Origin: Macrotis lagotis
Taxonomy: Eukaryota; Chordata; Mammalia; Peramelemorphia; Peramelidae
Reading direction: 5' to 3'
Assembly: GCF_037893015.1 (NCBI RefSeq)
Contig: NC_133665.1
Coordinates: forward strand, 196,700,714-196,764,713
Length of the DNA stretch: 64,000 bases
In this document: one piece after another, positions 42,906 to 54,895 of the stretch
Layout of the letters: each line of letters begins with the position of its first letter
Position numbering within the stretch: the first letter of the stretch is position 1
Notes under the pieces: model-generated
Database searches by the model: none
Seen by the model: only the letters and a program-made list of their open reading frames with translations
What the model was told of the DNA's origin: nothing
Made by a program: the position numbers and the translations under genes

Positions 42906-44266
42906 TAAGTCTTGTCTTCTAGGATCAGGAAAGGTCCGAGCTCTCTTCCCCTTCCTGGGAATGACACCTGTCACTAGCACCATCTCGTGGCCTTGCAGGA
43001 AATGGCAAGGTGGACCTCTTGAGCATCTCTAAGACAGAATCCATCCCCATCCCAGAATCCTGGACCTCTGCCTCAACCCTTCAGAGGGAGTAGAAAGGGG
43101 GCAGTGGTTCTCAGCTGCTCCAGGAAGCCTCTCCTGATCTGCAGCCCACCCAAGCCTGCCCCGCTTTGCTACCACCCCTGACTGCTTCTGGTTCTACAGG
43201 ACAAGGTAAAGTCTTCCAGTCCAATGGGCATCACCTTTTTGAAATGTCCCTCTGCATCCCCACTCCCTTCAAGGGATCATCAGCAAGTATTGACCTTCTC
43301 TTGGGGTTTACACAGCTAGTGAGGGACAGAGGTAGGATTCAAGTTTGTTCTTCCTGCCACCATGTCAAAGTCTCCATCCACTGCACCAGGAGGCTCCCAG
43401 CCTGCCCTCTATTCCTGTGGCCAGGCCATTGCTCTGTTAGGAACCCCCACAACAGACCACAGATGCTTTCCCAAGTAGAGGGGCTCCCAGACCTGCCAAG
43501 GCAGGACCACACCTTCTTGGTAACTCAGGGTCTGAGAGCCGATAAGGATGCTGACTGGTCATCCAGGGTGAGTCAGAGGTATAGGACCTGACCCTGGGCC
43601 TCTCCTGGGTTTAAATCACTGGGAAATCCCAGGAGAAACTTCCCTTCGGGCAGATAGCAGCTCATTTGTGATGACTCGGGGCTGAGCAGCCCATGCGTGC
43701 AGAGACTCACGTAAAACTAAACCAGGGAGGGCACTGGGGTGGGGGGGGGGGAGTCATGGGAGGAAAGAGGCGGGAGATATCTGTCCTAGAAGCATCCAAG
43801 TGGCAGCTCTGGGGTGGGTGGGGGGGGACAGAGTGGAGAGAAGAAAGGCTGGAGGCAGGAAGACTGGCTAGCCAACTGGTGGCGAGGCAGCCATCCAGGT
43901 GAGCAGCCAGTGGGGCTTGACGCAGGCCAAGGGAGTGGAAGAGGAAGAAGAAAGGGGCCTTTGCAGCAGAGCAGACACAATGAACTCTAGAGGAGAGGAG
44001 CCTCCTTACTGGAAGTACCAGGGGCACAGGAGCAGACTGTTGATCGTTTGGTAACAACTAGAAGGTCAGTCCTCCCATCCAAACTTAATTTGACTTATTA
44101 CCATATTCATTTTCAACAGTCTGAGTTGAGAGAAATTCAGAGCTATGATTTCTTCATTAACTGCTAAGTTGCAACATCTCCCTCATTGATTACATAAAGA
44201 AGCTCAGAGTCCCAATGCCACTGCATTGAATATTTAAGAAAGTGGGGATATCTGTCTCTGATCATT

Positions 44267-44583
44267 GGGCAGCTGGGTGGCACAGTGGATTGAGCCCTGG
44301 CCTTGGAGTCAGGCAGACATGAGTTTGAATCCAGCCTCAGACACTTGACATTCACTAGCTGTGTGACCTTGTGAAAGTCACTTAAACTTGACTGCCTCAG
44401 ATTCAGGGCCATCTCCAGAAATCCTGACTCATATCTGGCCACTGGACCCACATGGTTCTGGAGGAGAAAGTGAGGCTGGTGACTTAGTCCACTCCCCCCC
44501 CCCCCAACTCAAATCAATCCCTGTGCTTGTCATGGCATCACCTCCCTGATGCATGGTTTTCTTCAAGAATGCAGGACAACCAT
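44267..44583 (+). repeat. Composite SINE with RTE-like 3' tail, full length
   Basis: tRNA-like head gggcagctgggtggcacagt, body catatctggccactggaccc and ggaggagaaagtgaggctgg, then cttgtcatggcatcacctcc and tail catggttttcttcaagaatg caggacaac. Same family as 7735-8007. Confidence 0.85.
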
Positions 44584-44795
44584 CATTCTTAATCGTTTTA
44601 ATTCTCAAAAACTACTAATTGCCTCGGATTAAGTCAATATTAAAGTTACCAGCTATATAGTTTATTAACAAAACTATTAACAACAATAGACAGAAATAAT
44701 TATTCACAAGACTTTTAACTGTGAGCCAAGGTCCTGACTAGATTCCTACTGTAATGAGTTGAGTGCTGAGATCTGGAGTCAGGTCTGATCTCATC

Positions 44796-44950
44796 TTTTC
44801 TTTTCTTTTTTTTTTTGCAGGAAGTGGGGTTAAGTGATTTACCCAAGGCCACACAAGTAGGTCATTATTAAGTGTCTGAGGTCACATTTGAACTTGGGTC
44901 CTCCTGACTTCAGGGCTGGTGCTCTATCCACTGTACCACCTAGCTGCCCC
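44796..44950 (-). repeat. tRNA-headed marsupial SINE with target-site duplication
   Basis: Antisense copy from the T-run to gtaccacctagctgcccc. Flanks are gatctcatc at 44787-44795 and 44951-44959. Confidence 0.88.
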
Positions 44951-45079
44951 GATCTCATCCCTTTTCTCTGTCTTCTTGACATTTCCTCTTAAAGCTCTAA
45001 TGCCTTATGTCCTCATTTTCTACCTGCTTACACTCTACCCTCTATAGCGAATGGAGACATTTTGAATACTGTGTATAAG

Positions 45080-45790
45080 TTCTCTTAGCTTGGCAGTATA
45101 CTTTCCAGGGGTGGCCACATTGCCAGAACTGACTTGGTGTTTGGGAGGCTCCAAAGGAACATGTGGAAGAGAAGACTGACTACTGTAGTGAAGGTCTACA
45201 GGACAACCCCCTAGTCCTACAGCAGGAAATGGAATGGCTTTCATTCGAATTGTCTTAGGAAGATTCTGAAGATCACCTGGGAAGATAAGGTATCTGACCC
45301 TGAGGTCCTTCCTTGAGCTAACCTGCCAAGCATCCAGTCTCTACTGCAGAGAGCCCAACTCCAATGGGCTGGCCATGTTGTTTGAATGTCAAATGGATGT
45401 TTGCCAAAAGGCTCTGTTACAGAGAACTCACACAAAGGAGGCCCTCTGAGGGGTCAGTGGTAATATAAGGACTCTCACCATCTTTCTGAAGAACTTTGGA
45501 ATTGATTGTGAGATATGGGAGACCCTGGCACAGGACTACCCAGCATGACTTCCCTTTATCAGAGAAGGCATCTATGAGCAAAGTAGACTCACAGTAGCTC
45601 CAAAAACAGGTCCAATGTGCAGCTTTAGAGGGAGCTTCACTCCAAATGGTCGTGTGGGCTATTTGTGGCTGACCTTTGGTCAGACTCTCTGGGCTTGGTG
45701 TCTGATTGGCCACACTTGGTCATGCCCTGACCACAACAGGGATGTCATTTGGGTCTTCTTTGAGCAGGAAGGACCACAATCAATCCTCTC
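45080..45790 (+). repeat. RTE-like LINE, 3' coding end and tail (decayed)
   Basis: Broken frames give WKRRLTTVVKVYRT, RAQLQWAGHVV and LKNFGIDCEIWETLAQDYPA, the motif series seen after the reverse transcriptase in RTE-like non-LTR elements (VYR, LRWAGHV, WETLAQDRP). It ends near gtcttctttgagcaggaagg accacaatc, like the tail of the composite SINEs. It carries several stops. Confidence 0.6.
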
Positions 45791-47599
45791 CTCCCTTTTG
45801 GACTTCTCCATCATTGGGAAATCTCATCATCCTGCAGGATCCCATCAGCCTTGGTGCTTTCACCTCATCCCTATCTTTTGCACTTCATAGCTAGAGGGCA
45901 GAATGTTCACTTTGAAACTTCCATTTATGAAGAGGGTCAGGCCATTTCCCCCTGACTCTCTCTTTCATGCCCCCACACCGGGTACTATCTCTCCCTTCTC
46001 CCTTTTTATTTTTCTTTGGCATATTATCTTTGTGCATTAGATTGTAAGCTCCTTGGGGACCACGTTTAGTTTTCTTTTCATATTTGTGTTTGCATTTCCA
46101 GTGCTAAGGACAAATCCTGGCATGAGCTGCTTTATTGACACCATCTCCTTAACTCTCTCTCGCCAGTTTTCTCCAAAGCTCCAACTGCTAAAGCCTCAAC
46201 ATTCTACCTGGTTCTCAAGTCTTGCTTCTGTTGGCTTGGTGAAACAGATGTTAGACAGAATTTCCCTCATCTTCAAGTCTTGGTAATGTGTCCAAAGAAG
46301 AAATGAGGTTTGTCTGCATGGCTTGCTCTGAGCAACCACTATTTGCCTTTCTAAATGTTTACAAACAATTCCTTGAATAATTCATTCTAGAATTTGACTG
46401 GATCCCTGAGAACATGAGTCTTCCATGAGAACTGGAAAGAGGGTCCTTCATTCTCTCAGTTGGATCCTGAGGGATCCCTCCAGTTTCCCAAGGTACTATT
46501 CACTTGGCCCTGCAATCACACCAATCAATATCAATTTATGGGCCAGCATCTCTCTGCCAGTTGCTGAGCACCTGATAAGGCAGTTCTGCTGAACCCGGCC
46601 ACTCTTTCCCCATTGATCTGTGTCAGCACTTCTGGTCTGTCTCAGTATCATGGTCACCCTCCTTAGAGAAAACAGGAGCAAAGTCAGTGTGTCATTCGCC
46701 CTTCTCTTCATCTCTGTTGTTTTCCCATTCACCCCCATTAAGTTAAAAAGTCCATCTGCAGGATCATATTCATGTAGCCTATGTCAGACTGCTCACTGTC
46801 TTGGGGAGTAGAAAGAGAAGAAGGGAGAAAAATTTGGAACTCGAATTCTTAAAAAAATGAATGTTAAAAATGATCTTTACATGAAATTGAAAAAAAATCT
46901 TGTTAAGATTTTAAAAAAAGTCCATCTGGTTGTCTCAGCCCACATTAGCACATTCTGAGTGTGTGTCCACCCAGGGCCCTTTGGCTTTCATCCTTGGTGA
47001 CCTGTCCTTACTTCTGTCTTCTCTAAGTTGGTTGGTGAGCTTCCTATGCAGTCACATCAATCACTTTTCAGAGCTCCCTTTTTCTTCCTTGTTAAAATCA
47101 TTTCTGAGTGTTTCTTGAGGACTTATTCTTGAAAGTCATCTATCCCCATTGTGATGACTTCTCTTGCAAAATCTTTAGCTCTGGCACCATGTATTTCTTT
47201 TCTATCTAGAAAAGTCAGCTTTGAACACATCTCTCCAAACCCCCAGGGCCATGTCCCATCAGGCTCAACTTTCCTGTACCATTAATTCCAAGATGCAGTG
47301 GTCCCTTCCCACTATGGGTCTCATCCCTGCCACTCCAGTGCCCTGCTCCCTCACCCTGGTTTTTCCCTTGGCTTCCACTCCAGTCTGCATTACCATCTCT
47401 TTAAAACCAGAATCTTGGACCCCATCCTAGGGATCCCAGTGGACTCTGATAGCTGAGCCTTTTTACCCCCTTGGCCCCAGAACCAAACTTCTCTCCTCAG
47501 CCACCAGGTGGTCCAAGCTGATATGCCATGGGCACTGTCTCCCACCCTTCTCCCCCTCCCTGGCTTCTCAGGCACTTCCTCCCATTCAGGAACTCATGT

Positions 47600-48470
47600 C
47601 CACAGGCACCCCAAATTTCAGATTAAAATATCATGGGGAATTGTCTGACAAGACAAAGAAAGCTGTGGTTTTTCTAAGTCCATTTGTGGCCTATAGAATG
47701 ATTTCCAGTGGAGCTTGTCACCACTGTCCCAGAGGACAGAAATTGGTTTGCATCCTGCCAACACTCTACCTGTTCTCATCTCTCTTCCAAGGGGTGATCT
47801 CACAATAAGGGAAGCCTTGGATGTTCCAGCCAATGGGCTCTTGGCAGAGAGAGGTCCTCACAAGGTCTGGGAACCAGAACATATGGTTTCCAATCTAGGC
47901 CTTGCCTGCCATGGTTTCTGTTTGCTCTTCTGTACAAGACAATGCTTGAACTCTGACCCTGTGTCCTGTCACTCCCCTACTGTGGCTCCACACCAGATTT
48001 GGGAAGCTTTAGGAATTCCTGCCTGTGTGGTCTATAGTCCTCTCCCACCATGTTAGTTCTGCTTCTCCTTCCTTAATCCTCCTCAGGTTCCTGCATTTCT
48101 TGTGATAAGTATGAAACAGCACTACAGAGAGGATGCGGTGATCAGGGGCTCCTATTTGTCCCTTACTCTTCTCCTGACTAAATTTCCAGAGAGATTTCCC
48201 AGTAAAAATGCTCTTACTCTACTCTGAGAAGAGGTATAAAAGAGTTATAATTCTATTTCTTTTAGCTCCAAGTCCCCAGCCAGAGACAGAAATTTTGAAA
48301 TTTGGCAAAAACACATCTGTGTTCGACCTGTCTTGCTCTCTTCTCTGGGCATGCTTCCTTCAACTGCCTCCTTACTCTGTTCCCAATAAAGACACCTTTG
48401 GTGTGGTGTCATCAAACATTTAGAATTTCCCTAAGCCTGGAGGGAAATGCTTCCAGCTTCCTTGAGGGAG
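47600..48470 (+). repeat. Possible solo LTR of an endogenous retrovirus-like element
   Basis: A TATAAA at 48235 lies 150 bp before AATAAA at 48385 with no coding sequence around, an arrangement typical of an LTR promoter and poly(A) signal. Ends and target duplication were not found, so limits are guesses. If real it is an old, inert remnant. Confidence 0.25.
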
Positions 48471-48739
48471 CTCAAAGGGAGGAAGGAGGAAACAGGTTTC
48501 CCTTGGTATGTTTGTGCAGATACATGTAATTCCTTTGGTCTTCATTGCACAGCCCTGAAGCCAGGTCAGAGGTGCAAAACTATGGGCAAATCTAGTTTTT
48601 CCAGCCTTTTTTAGACATTTCCAATTCCTGACTAGAAGCAATCACCTCTAAGTTTTAAACTGAAGGCCACAAATGCAAATCCCATTTTTAGGAACCTTCC
48701 TGATTTCCCCAGCTTCTTTTCTCTTTGGAAACCATAACT

Positions 48740-48745
48740 TTTAAT
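48740..48745 (-). terminator. Possible poly(A) signal ATTAAA of the HEPACAM2-like gene
   Basis: Nearest plausible hexamer on the minus strand after the stop, implying a 3' UTR of about 650 nt. A variant hexamer, so uncertain. Confidence 0.3.
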
Positions 48746-49394
48746 TGTCCAGAGTGATGAAAACAGTGGTCATGCCCTTGGATCGTTTGTACAAGATGGA
48801 ACAATCTCTGGCTCTATTACCCTGGTTCTCCATGCGGATCACTGGAGGCAATGAATGGAGTGGTGCAGAAGGAGAGATGTCACTCCAACTTTGGGGTGGA
48901 AAGAGAAAGGAAGAAGGAAAAGGTGTGTGGGGGACAGTGGGGTAGGCAGACAGGAAAAAGGATCTCTTCCACCAGAGAGGGCTCAGGCCCAGGGGCCAGT
49001 GTAGCTGGCCACCCAGAGTCCCAGCCCCAGAATGACTGACCGCAGCACAGTGTCAAGCTTTCTTGCTATGTGAAAGGGCATTTGGGCCCTTAGGACAATG
49101 AATAAGTTGGTCCCAGTCACCAAAGCTCTCAAGTCTCTCAACAGGCTCAGGCCCCTGGCCCAAGTGACCACCAAGCTAGGGAAGAGGCATGGGGCAGTTC
49201 CAGGAAGTTGGGCTCAGAGGTTGGAGACAAGAGTGTTGGAGTCTGGGGTAGGGTCTATGACCTCCAAGATCAAGGCCCTGAACACACTGAAGTTGTTGTC
49301 CGTGGGTCTACCGCTAAGGCCCCCACTGGCCCCTGACGAGAAACAGTTCCTGGGCTTGGTGAGGGCTGTGAGCTGGGGCTGCTTTTTCCTGGAG

Positions 49395-49517
49395 TCATAC
49401 TTCCTCGGGCCAACCTTGCTGCTCCTGCCCAGGGATGTGCCGGATAACTTCATAGATTGTGCCATGGACCTCCTGCCCAGGGCTCTGCCGGGAGCTGCAA
49501 ACAGGCCTGCTGGCCAT
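49395..49517 (-). CDS. HEPACAM2-like terminal coding exon
   Basis: Acceptor gatctatcttctag, 40 codons plus TGA. It encodes MASRPVCSSRQSPGQEVHGT, then IYEVIRHIPGQEQ. The segment IYEVIRHIP corresponds to human VYEVIQHIP; the rest has diverged. An ATTAAA on the minus strand at 48745-48740 could be its poly(A) signal. Confidence 0.85.
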   Translation of the reverse strand: MASRPVCSSRQSPGQEVHGTIYEVIRHIPGQEQQGWPEEV

Positions 49518-51768
49518 CTAGAAGATAGATCAAGAGCGGGCATGATTATGAAGTGCAGGTGTCCTCCAAGGAGAGGGGTGGAGGCCATAACCACACCAGG
49601 GTCTCCCTGTGCCAGGTTGGTCTGGCTCTTGTGCCCCTAACAAAGGCACTTGGGAGCCTTCTGGGGAACAGTTAGACCCAGCCTGACCCGAACTTGGGGA
49701 GCCCTGCCACCCACCTTGAGGCTGCCCTTGGCTTGGGGGGCCCAGCTCAAGTCTCTCTTCATTCCCAGGGAAGAGTAAAGGCAGGTATGATTCCACCCTC
49801 CCACCTTCCCTCTACTCTCCTTATTCCCTCTCTCTCCCCTGTCCAACGCACCCTGGGAGCAGTGGAAGGGTCTGGGAAGGCAACAAATTCATAGATCCCA
49901 AAGTCAGTCAGGGCATCTTCATGGCCTGAAAGAAAAGTCAGAGTATCCAAGATGATCCAACAAGCAGGGGCGAAGGACCTACATGGGCAGGATACCCCTG
50001 CCCTCAAGGAACTTCCACTCTACTGGGGGAAACCTATGTATGGGAAAGTGATTAAGGGGATGTGTGGGGCTGAGAGCCCTAACCATGAGGAATCAGGAAG
50101 TCAATCAATTGGGAAACACCTCCTATTTTGGGGGGGCAGCCCCTGCCTTTTGCTGGGAGGCCATGTGGAGTAGAGGTCAGTGTCCTGGTCTTAGAATCAG
50201 GACCTCGATTCAAATCCTACCCCTGATGCTGAGCAGTTGTGTGACCATAGAATGGAGATAATAATGATGGGAGAATCAGCTAAGAGAATGGTAGAAAGGT
50301 GGGCTCTCCTCTCCCTCAGGGAAAAGATGCAACCTGTACATTTATAGACACAGATATAAGAAATGCAAGGAGAATTTCGGAGGAGGCATTGGCAGCAGGG
50401 GGGTTGTGAGGGAGAAGCGTGAGCATGCCAGGCATGGGGGCCGGCCAATACAATGGCCTGGCAGGAGGAAACAGCACTTCACAGAAGAAGACTGATGAAG
50501 AAACAGCCTGAAAGGGTGAGCCTGGGCCTGGGGCACAGGGGTGGATGGAGGCCTGAATGGGACTGGAAGGACTTTCAGCAGAAAGTGGCATCTGAGCTGA
50601 GAGAATGAGTGTAGGCAAAGGTGCAGAGGTGGGACCCAGAGAGAATAAAAAGAAATCATGGGAAAATCTGGAACCCTTGCTTGGAGGCTGAGAGGAGGGG
50701 TTCAAAAAGGCCCAGGGCACTTGTGACTTATCCTTGCCCAGGGCCAACCTTGAAAATTTTGTGGGCCACAGGCCAACCAAGATTTGGTAGGCTAGACTGG
50801 GCTAGATGGAATGTGAGCCCCCAGGGGCTCTGGGCAGAACAAGAAAGGAGAGGAGAGCCTACAAGCTAGGAGGAGAGTTAGGAGGATGTGGAGAGGATGC
50901 TGCCCCCTGGAAGATGGGGGTGGCCTTTGGAGAAAGGGGAAGCAGGTCTAAGGTATAAATGGGCTCCTCAGGAACCATTCAGAAGGTAAGAGACAATGGA
51001 GCTGGAGAGAGGTCAGCATTGGAAGGTGACATGATGTGGTCACCAAGAGGGCTCAGGGCAGATGGCTGGGGAAAGGAGGATGACTCCCAGTGGAGATGAC
51101 AAGTATGGACAGACAGGTGTGGGGGAACCAGGCCAGAGCAGAACCAGAAGTGGGTCAGAAGCCATAGGAGGAGAGAATGCAGGCCCTAGGGCTCCCTGTG
51201 CTAGGAGAGGGGCCAGGGGTGGTCAAGACAACAGGGTGATGTCAAGAAGGCTGAGACCGGGGCAGGTAAGGGGAGAAGGGGGAACCTCCTGGAAGCAAGG
51301 GTGGGGGGCCCACCAAGGACAGAATGGGCCAAACCAGGAATTAGGGAGGGAAGGGCCAGAGAATCCTCAGTGAGGGAGAAGATGGAGGGCTGTTCGTCTT
51401 GAGGTGGATCAGTGGAGATTTAAACTGTCTTAGGAAGACTCTGCAGATCCCCTGGCCGGAGAAGACCCCAGACTCAGAGGGCCTTTCTCAGCCAAACTGC
51501 CAAGCATTCCAACATCACCAGAGAGTGCTACTAGGAAGGGCTGGCCATGTTGTTAGAATGCCACCCTTGCCAAGAAGACTATTTGTGAAGAACTCAAACA
51601 AGGCAGATACTCACAAGGGGGTCAGAAGAAGGGATGAAGGATGAAAGACAGCTTGGATCTGAGCTGGGCAACCCCAGGGTCCTCTCTTGGGGCAGGCTGA
51701 GGGTGGGCTAGAACAGGCAAGGGGCTGGGGTCTGCAGGGAGGACCAAGAATAAGCTGAAAGGCTGGGT

Positions 51769-51826
<58 letters not shown>

Positions 51827-52978
51827 CAGAGAGGGGCAATTAAGAACCCTTTCTGCATGTGGCAATGGGGGAAGGTGACCTGAAGGTCTGACCATCCCAA
51901 GGGGTGCCTGGGGCTGCATAGAGACAAGTTGTGTTCAGGCAGCTATCGACCCTTGATGACTGTCTACTACTATGAAGGCAGAGGTTGAGGGCCTGATCCC
52001 TTGGAGAAGAGGGGGAAAGGATGGTATCTGGGAGAGGTGCTGAGCCAGAGGAAGGAGGGCTTCTACTCCTTGTGGACATCCAAGATGACTCTCCCACTAG
52101 ACTGCAAGTTTCCTGAAGGGAGGGATTGCTTCATTTTTGTCTTTGTATGCCTCATGGGCACTTAATCCATAGTCATCAAATTGGATTGAACTGAATCTGG
52201 AGCTGTCCCCCCATCGCTACTGTGCCCTCTCATTTACACACTGTGCCCTCTCATTTATACACAGGCCCTGCTCAGATGCAAAGCCCCTCAGATCTGGGAG
52301 TCCATCAGGGTGGGTGTTGGGGTACCCTCTCAGACCCTCCCCCATGTAACCAAGACCAGCAAGACTCCAGAAAAGGCTCCTTGTTCTGAGTAGAGATGAC
52401 CACTACCCTTTATCTTGATCCTCCTGGAAGACTGGGGGGCCCCCAAACCCTCCCAAGACCCCAAGTCACAGTCAAAGATAGTATCATGGAATGGCAGAGA
52501 GCCTCCTCAAGGGCTGATGAGAGAGAGAAGTGCCAGTGGCCCTTATTACCCATTCCCTGGAGGCCAGGGTATCTGTTGGTGCCTGTGAGGACCTGAGCTT
52601 CTTGGGGGCCCAGAACACCCCCAATCTTTTATTTTTGACTTTGGTGGGGGTTAAGTGACTTGCCCATGGTCATATGGCTAGGTAATTAATAAGTGTCTGA
52701 GGTCAAATTTGAACTCAGGTCCTCCCAACTCCAGGGCTGGTGCTCTATCCATTATGCCACCTTGCTGCCCCAGGCACCTCCCAATCTTCAATAGCATCTC
52801 CCAAGTTACTCACCTGAAAACGTTCGAGCTTTGCCATATTCAGATTCTGGCCTGAAGGAAACAAACAGACACGTGGGTGATTTTGTGAACTGGAAAATAC
52901 CCAGATGGCTCTCTCAGGACAGACTCACCTGGCCGAGTTCTTACCTGCCAGTTAGCTTCTGGCGAATGGCTGCAAAGG

Positions 52979-53020
<42 letters not shown>

Positions 53021-54847
53021 CACTGAGTCCCGTTAGATACTAGGAACCAGGCCCAGAATCCCTCCGACCAAACCACCACCTACTTTTATAGGGTTGGCAC
53101 TTCTTCCACAAGAAGAGGCTGCTCATGGCTACAATCAGGAACACAGAGATGCCCGTGATGATGGCCAGGGACGACTTTGCCTTACTGGTGACATTCTCTA
53201 GTCCTGGGGAGACAGTGAGCACAGAGGGATGCTGAATCCAGCCCAGGGCAGCCATGACGATGTGGGACTTAGAAGGGAGACACACCTGTAGAGACCCTGC
53301 CAGGCGAAGTGGAGGCCTTCTCTCCATGTCTCCACCAAGACAACTCTGGCTTTGAAGGCAGGCCTCTGGCCCCACTTCCCTGCTTTTTAGTTCCAGGCCA
53401 ACTCCTGAGCCAGCTTCTGGGCCTGCTGCAGCACAGTCCAAGAGACAAATATAAATGGACAAGCACTACGGGCTCTCCTCCAGCTCTCATTGCATAGACA
53501 ATGGGCCATCTTCATCCACTTGTTTTTTCTCTCTCTTTTTTCCTTTTTTTTTTGCAAGGCAAATGGGGTTAAGTGGCTTGCCCAAGGCCACACAGCTAGG
53601 TAATTATTGTCTGAGGTTGGATTTAAACTCAGGTACTGCTGATTCCAGGGCCGGTGTTCTATCCACTGCACCACCTAGCTGCCCCACACTTGGTTTTTCT
53701 CATGTGCATGGTGAGGCACCACTGAGTTGAAGCACCACTGATTTAGAGTCTCTGCAATGAAGCAGGGTAGACTATAACTGACAACACCTAATCAGCAAAT
53801 TGAAGTATCTGCCATCTGTGGCAGAGAGTACCACCCCTTTTTGGTGTCCTAGAGACCTTGCTTGGGCTGGCAGTCTGGTGACACCTAGGGACTACTCTAT
53901 TTTTAAGGAACCAAATGACCTGCCAAACTGCAGGTAGAGGTTAGGAACAATAAAGATGTCATTGCTTTCCCATCCAGGCTCACACACCTGCTGAACTCCC
54001 TCCATGGCGACCTCTCAGACCGCCCTTTTCCCTGTGGATTCTGCCACAATTCCTCTGTGTCAGGGGCTAATGCTTCTATCAATAGGCAGGGACTGGCAAA
54101 CCAAACAATGCTAGTGCTTGCATTCCTCAGGCCCCCTTGGGATGATTTCACCATGGGCATAGGCTCTGCTCTGTGGCCCTAGGGAAAGTCAACATCTAGC
54201 ATGTTTCAGTCCAGTGTATGACTGGCCAGATGGATGTGCTAGAAGATCACTGCCAAAAACTGGTTGGGTCCTTCTCATGCTTTCCAGTTGAGTGAAGTAG
54301 GAAGGTAAGGGTATCTGGAGTGCCTTCTGGATAGATGTTGAGGACAGAAATTGTATATAGGAGAGAAAATAATTCTATGGTTAAGGACATAAGGACGTAA
54401 GGACCAATATTTGATAACAATAAGGTCTGAGATTGCTTCCAAACCTCTAGGATCCTTCCCTCTTCTTGAGAATGGATCTCTCAATACCCTTAAAATAATG
54501 TTACCTTCTCTAGGAGGCCTAGTGGATAGAGCACTGGGCTTGGAGTTTAGGGAGACCTGAGTTCAAATCTGACCTTAGATACTTACTAGGTTTGTGACTC
54601 TGGGCAAAGGTGTCTAGGACACCGCTGTCTACCTCACTTTTCTCATCTATAAAATGGGAGAAATAGCACCTAACAGGATGGTCATGAGGATTACCTACTC
54701 ACCGAAAACCTTCCACAAACTCACAGCTAAACCCACATAGGACTTTCCCAGGACTCTATACATTTCACTGGCCTGAATCTTTCCTGGAGTTGTATAGGGG
54801 CATGCCTCTCACCAGAGAAAGAATCAGATTCTTTCTCTCCATCTTTC

Positions 54848-54895
<48 letters not shown>

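Larger units (their letters stand above)
37800..48700. other. Gene-poor gap between convergent UBP1 and HEPACAM2-like genes
   Basis: Nearly 11 kb without a supported gene. It contains LINE-1 and RTE-like remnants, five SINE insertions, a purine-rich degenerate repeat at 42655-42905 and a possible solo LTR near 47.6-48.5 kb. In human the neighbour on this side of UBP1 is FBXL2 (from memory); no FBXL2 exon was seen. Confidence 0.7.

Noticed and set aside
37800-48700. FBXL2, the expected human neighbour of UBP1
   Set aside because: No leucine-rich repeat or F-box exon was recognised in this interval on either strand.
49098-49640. 180-codon plus-strand open frame
   Set aside because: It is antisense to the terminal exon of the HEPACAM2-like gene, whose minus-strand reading (IYEVIRHIP, AG acceptor, TGA) has homology; the plus frame has none.
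49759-50007. Continuation of the GHEDAL exon to a stop in the intron
   Set aside because: A clear donor follows AGG at 49852 and the next exon with homology was found at 49517-49395, so read-through is not needed.
51611-51927. Frames with LSLSLSLS
   Set aside because: Translation of the (GA)n microsatellite.
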